The position numbers were made by a program, and so were the translations under genes. A stretch of DNA of 64,000 nt. Source: Roseicyclus sediminis (lineage in GTDB: Bacteria; Pseudomonadota; Alphaproteobacteria; Rhodobacterales; Rhodobacteraceae). Below the pieces are notes generated by a model that saw only the letters and a program-made list of their open reading frames with translations, was not told the origin of the DNA and did not search any database. The stretch lies in NCBI RefSeq assembly GCF_025515305.1, contig NZ_JAOPHT010000001.1:1-64000 (forward strand), written 5' to 3'. The stretch's first letter is position 1. Each line of letters begins with the position of its first letter. This document shows positions 37,723-49,940 of this stretch, piece by piece.

Positions 37723-40683
37723 TTACCCTTCGATGGTCAGCGCTTCGTTCACGAGCGCGGTTTGTTGTGCCTTGTGCATGCTGGCAAGCCCCGTCGCCGG
37801 CGAGGCGCTGGCGGCGCGGCCCACGTAGCGAGGGCGTTTGTGCGTGGCGCCGATCCGGGTCAGCACCCATTCGATATTGGGCTCGACGAAGGTCCAGGCG
37901 CCCTGGTTCTTGGGCTCCTCCTGGCACCAGACGATCTCGGCGCCCTTGAAGCGCTCCAGTTCCTTCATCAGCGCGAGCGCCGGGAAGGGATAGAACTGTT
38001 CGAGCCGCAGGAGATAGACGTCGTCGATGCCACGGGCGTCCCGTTCTTCCAGAAGATCGAAGTAGACCTTGCCCGACGAAATCACGACGCGCCGGATCTT
38101 GTCGTCCTTGGCCAGCGTCGTCTCGGAATGCCCCTTCTCGGCGTCGTCCCAGAGGACACGGTGGAAGCTGGAGCCGGTGGTGAAATCGGCGGCATCCGAG
38201 ATCGCCAGCTTGTGCCGGAGAAGCGACTTCGGCGTCATCAGCACGAGCGGCTTGCGGAAGGAGCGGTGCAGCTGCCGGCGCAGGATGTGGAAGTAGTTCG
38301 CGGGCGTCGTGCAGTTGGCGACGATCCAGTTGTCCTCGGCACACATCTGCAGGAAGCGTTCGAGCCGGGCCGAGGAGTGTTCGGGGCCCTGCCCCTCGAA
38401 GCCGTGCGGCAGGAGCATGACGAGGCCCGACATCCTGAGCCACTTGCGTTCGCCCGAACTGATGAACTGGTCGAACATGATCTGCGCGCCGTTGGCGAAG
38501 TCGCCGAACTGCGCCTCCCACATCACCAGGGAATTCGGCTCGGCCAGGGAGTAGCCGTACTCGAAGCCGAGAACCGCGTATTCCGAGAGCATCGAGTCGA
38601 TGACCTCGTAGCGTGCCTGCCCTTCGCGGACGGCGTTCAACGGGTAGTACCGGTCCTCCGTCTCCTGGTCGATGAAGGCCGAATGGCGCTGACTGAAGGT
38701 GCCGCGCGTGCTGTCCTGTCCGGCAAGGCGAACCGGGTAACCCTCGGTCAGGAGAGACCCGAAGGCGAGTGCCTCGGCCGTGGCCCAGTCGAAGCCCTGG
38801 CCGGTCTCGAACATCTGCGCCTTGGCCTCGAGCTGCCGGGCCACCGTCTTGTGCAGGTTGAAGCCTTCGGGCGCCGTGGTCAGCGCACGGCCGATCTCGG
38901 CCATGGTCTCGGGCTTTATGGCGGTCTCGCCGCGCTGGTATTCCTCGCCTTCGCGGTCGAGATGGCTCCAGCGTCCGTCGAGCCAGTCGGCCTTGTTCGG
39001 CTTGTAGTCCTTGCCGGCCTCGAACTCGGAATTCAGGTGCGCCTGGAAGGCCGCCTTCATGTCCTCGATCTCGCCCTCCGGGATCAGTCCGTCCTTCACC
39101 AGCCGCTCGGTATAGAGTTGCAGCGTGGTCTTCTGCGTCTTGATCTTCTTGTACATCACCGGGTTGGTGAACATGGGCTCGTCGCCCTCGTTGTGACCGA
39201 ACCGGCGGTAACAGAACATGTCGATGACCACGTCCTTGCCGAATTTCTGGCGGAACTCGATGGCGACCTTGGCGGCGTGAACCACGGCCTCCGGGTCATC
39301 TCCGTTCACGTGGAAGATCGGCGCTTCCACCATCAGGGCGATATCCGTCGGATAGGGCGAGGACCGCGAGAAGTGCGGCGCGGTCGTGAAGCCGATCTGG
39401 TTGTTCACGATGAAGTGGATGGTGCCGCCGGTGCGGTGGCCGCGCAGGCCCGACAGGCCGAAGCCTTCCGCCACGACGCCCTGGCCCGCGAAGGCCGCGT
39501 CACCATGCAGAAGGACGCCCACGACCTGCCTGCGCTCGGTGTCGCCCATCTGGTCCTGTTTCGCGCGGACCTTGCCCAGAACGACGGGGTTCACCGCCTC
39601 GAGGTGCGAGGGGTTCGCCGTCAGCGACAGGTGAACGGAATTTTCGTCGAAAATCCGGTCGGAGGACGCGCCGAGGTGATATTTCACGTCGCCGGAGCCG
39701 TCCACGTCCTCGGGCTTGAAACTGCCGCCCTGGAACTCGTTGAAGATCGCGCGGTAGGGCTTGGCCATCACGTTGGCGAGCACCGAGAGGCGGCCGCGGT
39801 GCGGCATGCCGATGACGATCTCCTTCACGCCCAGCGCGCCGCCGCGCTTGATGATCTGCTCCATCGCGGGAATGAGGCTTTCGCCGCCGTCGAGCCCGAA
39901 ACGCTTGGTGCCCATGTACTTGACGTGCAGGAACTTCTCGAAGCCCTCGGCCTCGACCATCTTGTTCAGGATCGCCTTCCGCCCCTCGCGGGTGAAGGCG
40001 ATCTCCTTGCCGTAGCCTTCGATCCGCTCCTTCAGCCAGGCGGATTGCTCGGGGTCGGAGATGTGCATGTACTGCAGCGCGAAGGTGCCGCAATAGGTGC
40101 GCTTCACGATGTCGAGGATCTGCCGGATCGAGCCGTGCTGAAGGCCCAGAACGTTGTCGAGGAAGATCGGCCGGTCCATGTCGGCCTCGGTGAAGCCGTA
40201 GGATTTCGGGTCGAGCTCGGGATGCGGGGTCTGGTCGCGCATCCCCAGCGGGTCGAGATCGGCGACGAGGTGGCCCCGGATCCGGTAGGCGCGGATCAGC
40301 ATGAGCGCGCGGATCGAGTCGAGCACGGCGCGCTGGATCTGGGTGTCGGTAAGCTCGACACCCTTCTCGGCGGCCTTCTCCTTGATCTTGCGACCGGCCT
40401 CCTTGACCTCGGCGGCGGCGGCCGGCCACTCACCGGTCAGCGCGTTCGTCCAGTCATCGGCAGGCTGCGGCGGCCAGTCGGCGCGTGCCCAGGAGGGTCC
40501 CTGCGCCTCTGCCTGCGCCTCCGCCGGTGCATCGCCCAGCGTCGCGAAGAACTGCCGCCAACCCTCGTCGACGGCATTGGGGTCCTGCGCGTAGCGGGCA
40601 TAGAGCTGTTCGAGGTATTCCGCGTTGTGCCCCTGCATGAAGGAGGACGCGTGGAACTGGTCGTTGGGGGATTGCTCGGTCAT
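37723..40683 (-). CDS. sucA: 2-oxoglutarate dehydrogenase E1 component
   Basis: This 986-residue thiamine-diphosphate enzyme decarboxylates 2-oxoglutarate and transfers the succinyl group to the E2 lipoyl arm. Features seen: the N-terminal E2/E3-contact segment (NAEYLEQLYARYAQDPNAVD), GMPHRGRLSVLANVMAKPYR of the cofactor domain, YRRFGHNEGDEPMFTNPVMY, SLLTEGYPVRLAGQDSTRGT and ESLIPAMEQII. The length is normal for the family. The ATG at 40683 is preceded by GAGGA. The order sucA-sucB-lpd on one strand makes the whole complex one transcription unit. Confidence 0.97.
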   Translation of the reverse strand: MTEQSPNDQFHASSFMQGHNAEYLEQLYARYAQDPNAVDEGWRQFFATLGDAPAEAQAEAQGPSWARADWPPQPADDWTNALTGEWPAAAAEVKEAGRKIKEKAAEKGVELTDTQIQRAVLDSIRALMLIRAYRIRGHLVADLDPLGMRDQTPHPELDPKSYGFTEADMDRPIFLDNVLGLQHGSIRQILDIVKRTYCGTFALQYMHISDPEQSAWLKERIEGYGKEIAFTREGRKAILNKMVEAEGFEKFLHVKYMGTKRFGLDGGESLIPAMEQIIKRGGALGVKEIVIGMPHRGRLSVLANVMAKPYRAIFNEFQGGSFKPEDVDGSGDVKYHLGASSDRIFDENSVHLSLTANPSHLEAVNPVVLGKVRAKQDQMGDTERRQVVGVLLHGDAAFAGQGVVAEGFGLSGLRGHRTGGTIHFIVNNQIGFTTAPHFSRSSPYPTDIALMVEAPIFHVNGDDPEAVVHAAKVAIEFRQKFGKDVVIDMFCYRRFGHNEGDEPMFTNPVMYKKIKTQKTTLQLYTERLVKDGLIPEGEIEDMKAAFQAHLNSEFEAGKDYKPNKADWLDGRWSHLDREGEEYQRGETAIKPETMAEIGRALTTAPEGFNLHKTVARQLEAKAQMFETGQGFDWATAEALAFGSLLTEGYPVRLAGQDSTRGTFSQRHSAFIDQETEDRYYPLNAVREGQARYEVIDSMLSEYAVLGFEYGYSLAEPNSLVMWEAQFGDFANGAQIMFDQFISSGERKWLRMSGLVMLLPHGFEGQGPEHSSARLERFLQMCAEDNWIVANCTTPANYFHILRRQLHRSFRKPLVLMTPKSLLRHKLAISDAADFTTGSSFHRVLWDDAEKGHSETTLAKDDKIRRVVISSGKVYFDLLEERDARGIDDVYLLRLEQFYPFPALALMKELERFKGAEIVWCQEEPKNQGAWTFVEPNIEWVLTRIGATHKRPRYVGRAASASPATGLASMHKAQQTALVNEALTIEG

Positions 40684-40735
40684 TGCTCGGAATCCTCTGT
40701 CGAGGGAGTGAAATGAAGGTGTCGCGGAAGCGCGG

Positions 40736-41413
40736 TCATTGCGTCGCCTCCGCGTCCAGGACGACCCGGATCAGCAGGCCCTCGTGGGCCGAAAGCCCGG
40801 GCAAGGCCCCGGGCAAGGTGCGCACGCCGCGAACCGAGAGCGTGCCACCCCCGGCAAGCGGTGTGTCGGGAATGCCGGCGCGCGTGACGGTCGGGCCGGC
40901 CACGGAAAGTCCGACCTCCGACCAGATGTCGAACAGCCGCGAGGTCAGCGGATCGCCCGACGCCGCCGCCAGCCAACAGGAGATGCGCCGGCGTCCGTCT
41001 GCGGCGCTGTCGCCGCCGATGAAGAGCACCTGCTGTCCGCGCACCAGGATGTTGCGGCCGCGGGTCATGTCGTCCCAGACCCGCACCTGTTCGGCCCGGC
41101 GTCCGGCCGCATCCGTGGCGTCCGCATAGTCGAAGCCCTCGAAAGCCAGCGGCAGAAAGGCGTCCGACAGCCACGCGAGGGCCGCCCCGCGCGCGTCATC
41201 GGCGATCGGTTGCCAACCCAAGGCGCCCAACTCGGCGAGGTAGCGCGACGGATCGAAATGAGTGGCGAGACAGGGCTCCACACCGTCCATCTGCGGCGCC
41301 TGCGCCCGGGCGGGGAGCGACAGGAACAGCATCGCCGCAAGGGCGAAAAGACTTGCCGCGCCAATGGCATGGGCTGCGCGCCATACCCTTCGCCAGAGCC
41401 TCCGGTCCTTCAT
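40736..41413 (-). CDS. Secreted protein of unknown function
   Basis: This 225-residue protein has a clear signal peptide (about 1-36: basic MKDRRLWRRVWR, then ASLFALAAMLFLSLPARAQA). The mature part has two Cys (CLATHF near its start, ISCWLAAASGD), a possible disulfide. I do not recognise the family. The ATG at 41413 is chosen because it starts the signal peptide; a longer frame to 41530 lacks one. It lies 52 bases upstream of sucA in the same direction, so it may share the promoter with sucAB-lpd. Confidence 0.7.
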   Translation of the reverse strand: MKDRRLWRRVWRAAHAIGAASLFALAAMLFLSLPARAQAPQMDGVEPCLATHFDPSRYLAELGALGWQPIADDARGAALAWLSDAFLPLAFEGFDYADATDAAGRRAEQVRVWDDMTRGRNILVRGQQVLFIGGDSAADGRRRISCWLAAASGDPLTSRLFDIWSEVGLSVAGPTVTRAGIPDTPLAGGGTLSVRGVRTLPGALPGLSAHEGLLIRVVLDAEATQ

Positions 41414-41589
41414 TGGCACCCCCCGGTCAGCAGCCTGTGCGGCCGATGGCCAACCGCATCGGCGCGGCCTGCATCCGCTCGGGACAGCCGCTTGCGCAGG
41501 CCGCCCAGGGAAGGACCGCGCTCCGGGCACTGGCGCCCGGCGGCGTTGGCGTTACATTCGGCCTTGGGGGCCTTTCTGTCGGGCCGACA

Positions 41590-42321
41590 ATGACAGCTCA
41601 GAAAACCATCCGGGTATTCCGCAAGGGAGCGATCCGATACATCGCCCCCGTTCTGGCCAGGCTCGAGGGCATCGATCCCGACGCGGCCCGCCTCAGAATG
41701 CTGTTCGCGCTGCTCGAACTGGAGGGGCCGGAACGGAATGTCTGGGACGGCCCGATCTTCATCCATGTGCCCAAGGCGGCCGGGTCCAGCATCCTGTCGA
41801 CCGGCGTGAGATGGACGAAGGGCCACAAGCCGCTTTCGTTCTACCTGCGCCACAAGCCGCGCGACCGCGACATGCCGCACACCTTCGCCGTCGTCCGCCA
41901 TCCCATGAGCCGCTTCATCTCGGCCTACTATTTCCTGAGGAAGGGCGGCCTGAACGCGCATGACGCGGATTGGGCGCGCCGGAACATTCCTCCGGACATG
42001 ACCCACAACGACTTTGCTCGGCATCTGGCCGGACGGCCCGACCTGCTCCGCCAGATGCATCTGAGGCCGCAGGTGGACATGCTGAAAGCGCCCGACGGAG
42101 CGATCGGCGTCGACCGCATCATTCGTTTCGAGCGGCTGGCCGAGGAATGGCCGGCCTTCGCGGCCGAGCACGGATTGTCCGCCGACCTGCCACGCAAGAA
42201 CGTCAACGCGCCCGCGACGTCTTCCCTCCCCCGCACGACCGAGGAGTGCCGCGCGCTTGTCGCGTCGATCTACCGGGACGACTTCGGGCTTCTTGGATAC
42301 GACCCCGCGACCGACGCCTGA
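41590..42321 (+). CDS. Sulfotransferase-family protein
   Basis: This protein of about 243 residues has the 5'-phosphosulfate-binding loop FIHVPKAAGSSI (about 57-68) and the 3'-phosphate-binding segment VVRHPMSRFISAYYF (about 103-117), the two signatures of PAPS-dependent Sulfotransfer_2 proteins. The acceptor is probably a cell-surface sugar or glycolipid; this cannot be specified. The start is chosen at 41590, where conserved-looking sequence begins; an ATG at 41446 is possible. It is a lone plus-strand gene set into the otherwise minus-strand TCA block, between sucD and sucA, and looks like an insertion in that order. Confidence 0.82.
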   Translation: MTAQKTIRVFRKGAIRYIAPVLARLEGIDPDAARLRMLFALLELEGPERNVWDGPIFIHVPKAAGSSILSTGVRWTKGHKPLSFYLRHKPRDRDMPHTFAVVRHPMSRFISAYYFLRKGGLNAHDADWARRNIPPDMTHNDFARHLAGRPDLLRQMHLRPQVDMLKAPDGAIGVDRIIRFERLAEEWPAFAAEHGLSADLPRKNVNAPATSSLPRTTEECRALVASIYRDDFGLLGYDPATDA

Positions 42322-42341
42322 CGCCGGGCAATGCCCGGCGT
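42321..42341. terminator. Hairpin between sulfotransferase and sucD
   Basis: ACGCCGGGCA-A-TGCCCGGCGT is a perfect 10-bp inverted repeat starting at the last base of the sulfotransferase stop and lying before the convergent sucD stop. Neither strand has a strong T-run, but the position suits a bidirectional terminator. Confidence 0.5.
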
Positions 42342-42384
42342 AGCTGTTGGGGTCGCATTGTGGGCGCTCGCGCGGCGTCATGGC

Positions 42385-43266
42385 TCAACCAATGGCTTTC
42401 AGAACCGCCTCGCCCAGCGTTGCGGGGCTGTCGGCAACGACGATGCCTGCGGCTTTCATCGCCTCGATCTTGTCTTCGGCGCCGCCCTTGCCGCCTGCCA
42501 CGATGGCGCCCGCATGGCCCATCCGACGTCCCGGAGGCGCGGTGCGTCCGGCGATGAAGCCCGCGGTCGGCTTCCAGCGGCCGCGCTTCTTCTCGTCGGC
42601 GAGGAACTGTGCCGCCTCTTCCTCGGCCGAGCCGCCGATCTCGCCGATCATGATGATTGCCTGCGTCTCGTCATCGGCGAGGAACCATTCCAGCACGTCG
42701 ATATGCTCGGTCCCCTTGATCGGGTCGCCGCCGATGCCGACGCAGGTCGACTGGCCGAGACCGACATCCGTCGTCTGCTTCACCGCCTCGTAGGTCAGTG
42801 TGCCCGAGCGGGAGACGACGCCCACCTTGCCGCGCTTGTGGATGTGACCGGGCATGATCCCGATCTTGCAGGCATCCGGCGTGATGACGCCGGGGCAGTT
42901 CGGGCCGATGAGGATCGACTTCGACCCTTCCAGCGCGCGCTTGACCTTCATCATGTCGAGAACCGGAATGCCCTCGGTGATGCAGCAGATCAGCTCCATC
43001 TCGGCGTCGATCGCCTCGAGGATCGAGTCGGCGGCAAAGGGCGGCGGCACGTAGATGACCGTCGCATCGGCGTCCGTCGCGTGCTTGGCCTCGTGAACCG
43101 AGTTGAACACGGGCAGATCGAGATGGGTCATGCCGCCTTTCCCGGGCGTCACGCCACCAACCATCTTGGTTCCGTAGGCGATGGCCTGCTCGGAATGGAA
43201 GGTGCCCTGGCTGCCGGTGAAGCCCTGGCAGATCACCTTGGTGTTTTCGTCGACGAGTACGGCCAT
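42385..43266 (-). CDS. sucD: Succinyl-CoA synthetase alpha subunit
   Basis: This 293-residue subunit has a CoA-binding Rossmann domain ([32 protein letters not shown]), the nucleotide/phosphate loop [14 protein letters not shown] and the phospho-His in [19 protein letters not shown]. With SucC it makes ATP or GTP from succinyl-CoA. Size and motifs are standard. It is the third gene of sucC-hypothetical-sucD; the small gene between them is 12 bases upstream. Confidence 0.97.
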   Translation of the reverse strand: MAVLVDENTKVICQGFTGSQGTFHSEQAIAYGTKMVGGVTPGKGGMTHLDLPVFNSVHEAKHATDADATVIYVPPPFAADSILEAIDAEMELICCITEGIPVLDMMKVKRALEGSKSILIGPNCPGVITPDACKIGIMPGHIHKRGKVGVVSRSGTLTYEAVKQTTDVGLGQSTCVGIGGDPIKGTEHIDVLEWFLADDETQAIIMIGEIGGSAEEEAAQFLADEKKRGRWKPTAGFIAGRTAPPGRRMGHAGAIVAGGKGGAEDKIEAMKAAGIVVADSPATLGEAVLKAIG

Positions 43267-43278
43267 GCGTTCTGTCCT

Positions 43279-43848
43279 TCAGTTCTGGTCTTCGGACGGC
43301 TCCAGCCGTTCCACGTTGATGAATGTCTCGGTGCCGTTGGGGCCGGGGCGGGTGCCGACCTGCACCACGGCGATGCGGTTGGGGTTGAGGAACCGGGCCG
43401 CCACGAAGGACGCCCCGTCCTGCACCGCGAAGTCCCCGGGAACCGGCGCCTCGTCGAGGATGCCCTCGCGCGACAGTCCGGCCCGCACCGCGTCGATGCC
43501 AGCCTCCACATGCGCCCCGTCGAATGCCACTTCGCAGCGCCGGTCGGTGCCCGGCGTCACGGGGCGCCCGCCGGGTTCGGACACAGCTGCGCCCGTCCGG
43601 AACGGCCGCAGGTCGTAGAAATCGACACGGGCCGGCGCGAGGCGCTCGGCCGCCGTTTCCCCGGTCAGGAGCGGCGAGAAGCAATGGGCCGCGAAAGCGT
43701 CGGGCGCCGTGTCGTGCGACGCGGCCAGCACGCGACCGGCCACGATCACGAGGAAGAGCGCGATCGCACCGATATGGAGCACGGCCCAGAGGCCCGCGCC
43801 CCGCGGCGCTTCGGCCGCCCTCTCCTCGATATGTGCGCGTTCGACCAT
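43279..43848 (-). CDS. Conserved membrane-anchored protein between sucC and sucD
   Basis: This 189-residue protein has a cytoplasmic N-terminus, one membrane segment ([20 protein letters not shown], about 22-41) and a periplasmic domain with two Cys ([11 protein letters not shown] and [10 protein letters not shown]). I do not recognise a characterised family. The gene is 12 bases downstream of sucC and 12 bases upstream of sucD, so it is co-transcribed with both. Copies in related genomes may carry misleading succinyl-CoA synthetase names because of this position; no ATP-grasp or CoA-binding motif is present. Confidence 0.75.
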   Translation of the reverse strand: MVERAHIEERAAEAPRGAGLWAVLHIGAIALFLVIVAGRVLAASHDTAPDAFAAHCFSPLLTGETAAERLAPARVDFYDLRPFRTGAAVSEPGGRPVTPGTDRRCEVAFDGAHVEAGIDAVRAGLSREGILDEAPVPGDFAVQDGASFVAARFLNPNRIAVVQVGTRPGPNGTETFINVERLEPSEDQN

Positions 43849-43860
43849 CGTCCCGGGCCT

Positions 43861-45054
43861 TCAGCCCCTAACCGCCGCCACGATCTTTTGGGCGCCGTCC
43901 TTGAGGTCGTCGGCCGCGATCACGGCGAGGCCGGAGGAGTTGATGATCTCCTTGCCCTTCTCGACATTGGTCCCTTCCAGCCGGACGACCAGCGGGACCT
44001 TCAGCCCCACTTCCTTCACCGCCGCGATAACGCCTTCGGCGATGATGTCACAGCGCATGATGCCGCCGAAGATGTTCACCAGGATGCCCTTCACGTTCGG
44101 GTCCGACGTGATGATCTTGAAGGCCTCGGTGACCTTCTCCTTCGTGGCGCCGCCACCGACATCGAGGAAGTTGGCGGGTTCCGCACCGTAGAGCTTGATG
44201 ATGTCCATCGTCGCCATGGCGAGGCCCGCGCCGTTGACCATGCAGCCGATCTCGCCGTCCAGCGCGATGTAGTTCAGGTCATGCTTGGAGGCGGCGAGTT
44301 CCTTGGGGTCCTCCTCCGTCTCGTCGCGCAGCGCGGCGATGTCGGGGTTGCGGTAGATCGCGTTGCCGTCGAAACCGAGCTTGGCGTCGAGCACCTTGAG
44401 GCTGCCCTCGTCGGTGACGATCAGCGGGTTGATCTCAAGCATCTCCATGTCCTTCTCGACGAAGGCCTTGTAGAGGATGCCCATCAGGTTCACGCATTCC
44501 TTGACCTGCTTGCCCTCGAGCCCGAGCGCGAAGGCGATGCGGCGGCCGTGGAAGGCCTGGTAGCCGGTCGCCGGATCGACGGCGAAGGACAGGATCTTCT
44601 CGGGGCTGCGCGCCGCGACTTCCTCGATGTCCATGCCGCCCTCGGTCGAGCAGACGAAGGAGATGCGCGAAGTCCCGCGGTCGACGAGGAGCGCGAGGTA
44701 GAGCTCGCGCGAGATCCCCGAGCCATCTTCGATATAGACGCGGTTCACCTGCTTGCCCGCCGGACCCGTCTGGTGCGTCACCAGCGTGCGGCCCAGCATC
44801 TTCTTGGTCTCGGCCTCGGCCTCTTCCACCGACTTCGCCAGGCGCACGCCACCCTTGTCGCCCGCGTCGGCCTCCTTGAAGTGGCCCTTGCCGCGCCCGC
44901 CGGCATGGATCTGGGCCTTCACGACCCAGAGCGGACCGTCGAGTTCGCCGGCGGCGGTCTTCGCTTCTTCGGCTCGCAGAACCACCCGGCCGTCGCTGAC
45001 CGGGGCGCCGTACTGACGCAGAAGCGCCTTCGCCTGGTATTCATGAATGTTCAT
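43861..45054 (-). CDS. sucC: Succinyl-CoA synthetase beta subunit
   Basis: This 397-residue ATP-grasp subunit starts [20 protein letters not shown], the standard family start, and has [28 protein letters not shown], the metal/nucleotide site [17 protein letters not shown] and the C-terminal subunit-interface loop [14 protein letters not shown]. The ATG at 45054 is fixed by this start; a longer frame to 45162 runs through the promoter region. The 193-bp gap upstream holds two palindromes (45164-45194) also found before sdhC. Confidence 0.97.
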   Translation of the reverse strand: MNIHEYQAKALLRQYGAPVSDGRVVLRAEEAKTAAGELDGPLWVVKAQIHAGGRGKGHFKEADAGDKGGVRLAKSVEEAEAETKKMLGRTLVTHQTGPAGKQVNRVYIEDGSGISRELYLALLVDRGTSRISFVCSTEGGMDIEEVAARSPEKILSFAVDPATGYQAFHGRRIAFALGLEGKQVKECVNLMGILYKAFVEKDMEMLEINPLIVTDEGSLKVLDAKLGFDGNAIYRNPDIAALRDETEEDPKELAASKHDLNYIALDGEIGCMVNGAGLAMATMDIIKLYGAEPANFLDVGGGATKEKVTEAFKIITSDPNVKGILVNIFGGIMRCDIIAEGVIAAVKEVGLKVPLVVRLEGTNVEKGKEIINSSGLAVIAADDLKDGAQKIVAAVRG

Positions 45055-45163
45055 GAAACTGTCCCGTCGTTGGTGGTGTTTCGACCCGCTTAAGCACAAC
45101 CCATGCGCGCAATAAAACGGCATTCTGCCGCAGCGGCGGGCTTTTCCCGAAAAAAGCGACATT

Positions 45164-45194
45164 TGTGATCACAGGCCGAAAAAGTGTGATCACA
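45164..45194. promoter_or_regulatory. Tandem palindromic operator before sucC
   Basis: Two perfect copies of the 10-bp palindrome TGTGATCACA lie at 45164-45173 and 45185-45194. Their centres are 21 bp apart, two helical turns, so two dimers would sit on the same face. They begin about 110 bp upstream of the sucC start. The same layout occurs before sdhC. Confidence 0.75.
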
Positions 45195-45247
45195 AGATTG
45201 CCGGGAAATCAGTATGCAATGGCATGCCGCCGCGACTCACCCGGGCG

Positions 45248-46486
45248 TCAGCCGCGTGCGGCACGCTCCGCGATCTGCAGCATGAGCCGGGTCGCAAGGG
45301 CCATGTCCTGCACCGAGACGTATTCGAGCGGCCCGTGAACGTTCTGCATGCCGGTGAAGAGATTCGGACAGGGCACACCCATTTCCGTCAGCCGCGAGCC
45401 GTCGGTGCCGCCGCGGATGACCGTCTCGACGGGTTCGACACCCATCTCGCGGCAGGCGTCCCGCGCAAGGTCTACCGGCGTCATGTCGTCTTCCAGCCAG
45501 TAGCGCATGTTCCGGTACTGAGGCGTGATCTTCACGTCGATCCGCGCGCGCGGCTCGGTCGCGGCGATGGCCTCGCAGACCTGCCGCACCAGCGCGCCCT
45601 TGGCGGCGAGGCCCTCGCGCTCGAAATCGCGCAGGATGAAGCGGACGACCATCTCGGCCGCACTGCCCTTCATGTCGACGGCATGGATGAAGCCTTCGCG
45701 CTCGGCGGTGGTCTCGGGCGTCATGGTGGCCTGCGGCAGCGTGTCGACGATGCGCGCGGCGAGATGGATCGCGTTCACCAACTTGCCGGTCGCCTCGCCG
45801 GGATGGATCGAGACGCCGGTGACGGTGACGACGCAGAAGTCGGCCGAGAACGTCTCGTAGACTACTTCGCCGGCGTCACCACCGTCGAAGGTATAGGCGA
45901 AGTCGACGCCCAGATCCTTCGGCAGGCGTTCATCGACGCCGCGCCCGATCTCCTCGTCGGGCGTGAAGGCGAGGCGGATCGTCGGTCGGGGAAGATCCGG
46001 GTTCTCCAGAAGATGCCGCGCCGCGGTCATGATGATCGCCACCCCGGCCTTGTCGTCCGCCCCGAGCAGCGTGGTGCCCGAGGCGGTCACGATATCCTCG
46101 CCGACCTTGCCCGCGAGATAGGGGAAATCCTCGGGCGACAGGACAAGGGAGGGATCGTCGGGAAAGCTGATCGCGCCGCCGTTGTAGCCACGGATCACCC
46201 GCGGCTTCACGCCGGTCGCGTTGAACTGCGGCGCGGTGTCGACATGGGCAAGAAAGCCGATGACGGGTCCGGGGGCGTTGCCCGGGATCGTGGCAATGAC
46301 CGTCCCGTAGTCGGTCTTCGTGATGTCCGCCGCGCCGATGCTCTCGAGTTCCCCGACGAGAAGGTCGAGCATGTCGTGCTGCACCGGCGTCGATGGCGTG
46401 GCCATGCTGTCGATGTCGGACTGGCTGTCGATGGCGGCATAGCGGCAAAGCCGCGTTTCGAGTTCCGCGTCGAAATCGGCGCTCAT
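45248..46486 (-). CDS. pepT: Peptidase T (aminotripeptidase)
   Basis: This 412-residue M20B zinc aminopeptidase cleaves the N-terminal residue from tripeptides. Metal-site motifs are GFLAHVDTAPQF, LLGADDKAGVAI and FTPDEEIGRGVD; the dimerisation/His segment is VSIHPGEATGKLVNAIHLA; the C-terminal metal His lies near NLFTGMQNVHGPLEYVSVQD. The ATG at 46486 has GGAGG 5 bases upstream, so it is preferred to a TTG or ATG further up. It sits between mdh and sucC on the same strand, a metabolic outsider in the TCA block, flanked by a hairpin upstream and the sucC operator downstream. Confidence 0.94.
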   Translation of the reverse strand: MSADFDAELETRLCRYAAIDSQSDIDSMATPSTPVQHDMLDLLVGELESIGAADITKTDYGTVIATIPGNAPGPVIGFLAHVDTAPQFNATGVKPRVIRGYNGGAISFPDDPSLVLSPEDFPYLAGKVGEDIVTASGTTLLGADDKAGVAIIMTAARHLLENPDLPRPTIRLAFTPDEEIGRGVDERLPKDLGVDFAYTFDGGDAGEVVYETFSADFCVVTVTGVSIHPGEATGKLVNAIHLAARIVDTLPQATMTPETTAEREGFIHAVDMKGSAAEMVVRFILRDFEREGLAAKGALVRQVCEAIAATEPRARIDVKITPQYRNMRYWLEDDMTPVDLARDACREMGVEPVETVIRGGTDGSRLTEMGVPCPNLFTGMQNVHGPLEYVSVQDMALATRLMLQIAERAARG

Positions 46487-46551
46487 CCTGACCTCCGCTG
46501 CGTCATCATGCGACCAGTGGCACATGTCGCGCGGGCGACGTCAACGGGACA

Positions 46552-46577
46552 GGGCGGAAAACGCGTGTTTTCCGCCC
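46552..46577 (-). terminator. Hairpin between mdh and pepT
   Basis: GGGCGGAAAA-CGCGTG-TTTTCCGCCC is a perfect 10-bp stem lying 24 bases after the mdh stop. It probably ends or trims the mdh transcript; T residues are in the stem rather than after it. Confidence 0.55.
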
Positions 46578-46600
46578 CGAGAAACCGCAGGTCTTCTGCC

Positions 46601-48934
<2,334 letters not shown>

Positions 48935-49073
48935 TTAACGGGCCGTGAACCCCCGCGCCTTCGCATGCGCAACAATATTCTTCTGCAGCGCGGCAAATTG
49001 GAACTTGATTTCGCGCTGTGGGCGTGTTTCCAAGCCCGTCACGTGCCAGAATACCCGCTGACGGAGTCTTCCC

Positions 49074-49940
49074 ATGGATCACCGCGCCCGGCCCTTCCGC
49101 TCGGTCCTCTACATCCCCGGCTCCAAGCCGCGCGCGCTGGAAAAGGCGAAGACGCTGGCGGCGGACGCGATCATCTTCGACCTCGAGGATGCCGTCGCCG
49201 CCGAAGAGAAGCCTGCCGCGCGGATGCTGCTGGCCGAGACACTGGCCGCCGGCGGATATGACCCGCGCGCCTGCATCGTCCGGATCAACGGCTTCGATAC
49301 CGAGTGGGGCGACGCAGACCTCGACGCCATCGCCGCGATCGGACCCGAGGCGATCTTGCTGCCCAAGGTGAATGGCCCGGCCGACGTCGAGGCGCTGTCC
49401 GCCCGGCTCGACGCCCGGCCGCAGACGCGGGAGACCGTCATCTGGGCGATGATGGAAACGCCCCTCGGCATCCTGAACGCCGCCGCGATCGCCGCCGCCC
49501 CGCGCATGGCGGGCTTCGTGATGGGCACGAACGACCTGGCCAAGGAACTCGGCGCCCGCAGCCGAACGGCGATGACGACGTCGCTGCAGATATGCCTGCT
49601 GGCCGCCCGAGCACACGGCCTCGTCTGCGTCGACGGCGTCTACAACGCTTTCCGCGACGAGGAGGGGCTGGAGGCCGAGTGCGCCGAGGGGCGCGATTTC
49701 GGCTTCGACGGCAAGACGCTCATCCACCCAGCACAGATCGCCATCGCCAATGCCGCCTTCGCGCCCTCCCAAGACGAGCTCGACCTCGCGCGCCGGCAGA
49801 TCGAGGCCTATGAGGAAGCGCTCCGGGAGGGACAAGGCGTCGCGGTCGTGGACGGAAAGATCGTCGAGAACTTGCATGTCGACACCGCGCGCGCGACGCT
49901 GGCAAAGGCACAGGCAATAGCGGCACTGGAGGCGGCTTGA
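49074..49940 (+). CDS. mcl2: HpcH/HpaI-family CoA lyase/thioesterase, probable (3S)-malyl-CoA thioesterase
   Basis: This 288-residue CitE-like TIM-barrel protein has RSVLYIPGSKPRALEKA, IIFDLEDAVAAEEK (Mg-binding Asp/Glu), a catalytic Glu in WAMMETPLGILNA, and KTLIHPAQI near the end. In Rhodobacter sphaeroides the paralogue of this type beside the TCA block is the malyl-CoA thioesterase Mcl2, which completes malate formation in the ethylmalonyl-CoA pathway. The name is based on gene context plus family; lyase activity on another acyl-CoA cannot be excluded. Downstream genes follow with 1-4 base gaps or overlaps up to mch. Confidence 0.8.
   Translation: MDHRARPFRSVLYIPGSKPRALEKAKTLAADAIIFDLEDAVAAEEKPAARMLLAETLAAGGYDPRACIVRINGFDTEWGDADLDAIAAIGPEAILLPKVNGPADVEALSARLDARPQTRETVIWAMMETPLGILNAAAIAAAPRMAGFVMGTNDLAKELGARSRTAMTTSLQICLLAARAHGLVCVDGVYNAFRDEEGLEAECAEGRDFGFDGKTLIHPAQIAIANAAFAPSQDELDLARRQIEAYEEALREGQGVAVVDGKIVENLHVDTARATLAKAQAIAALEAA

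Noticed and set aside
35959-40716. Open plus-strand frame of about 1585 codons opposite sucA and sucB
   Set aside because: It lies wholly antisense to two certain genes, has no recognisable domain, and its composition mirrors codon bias of the real strand.
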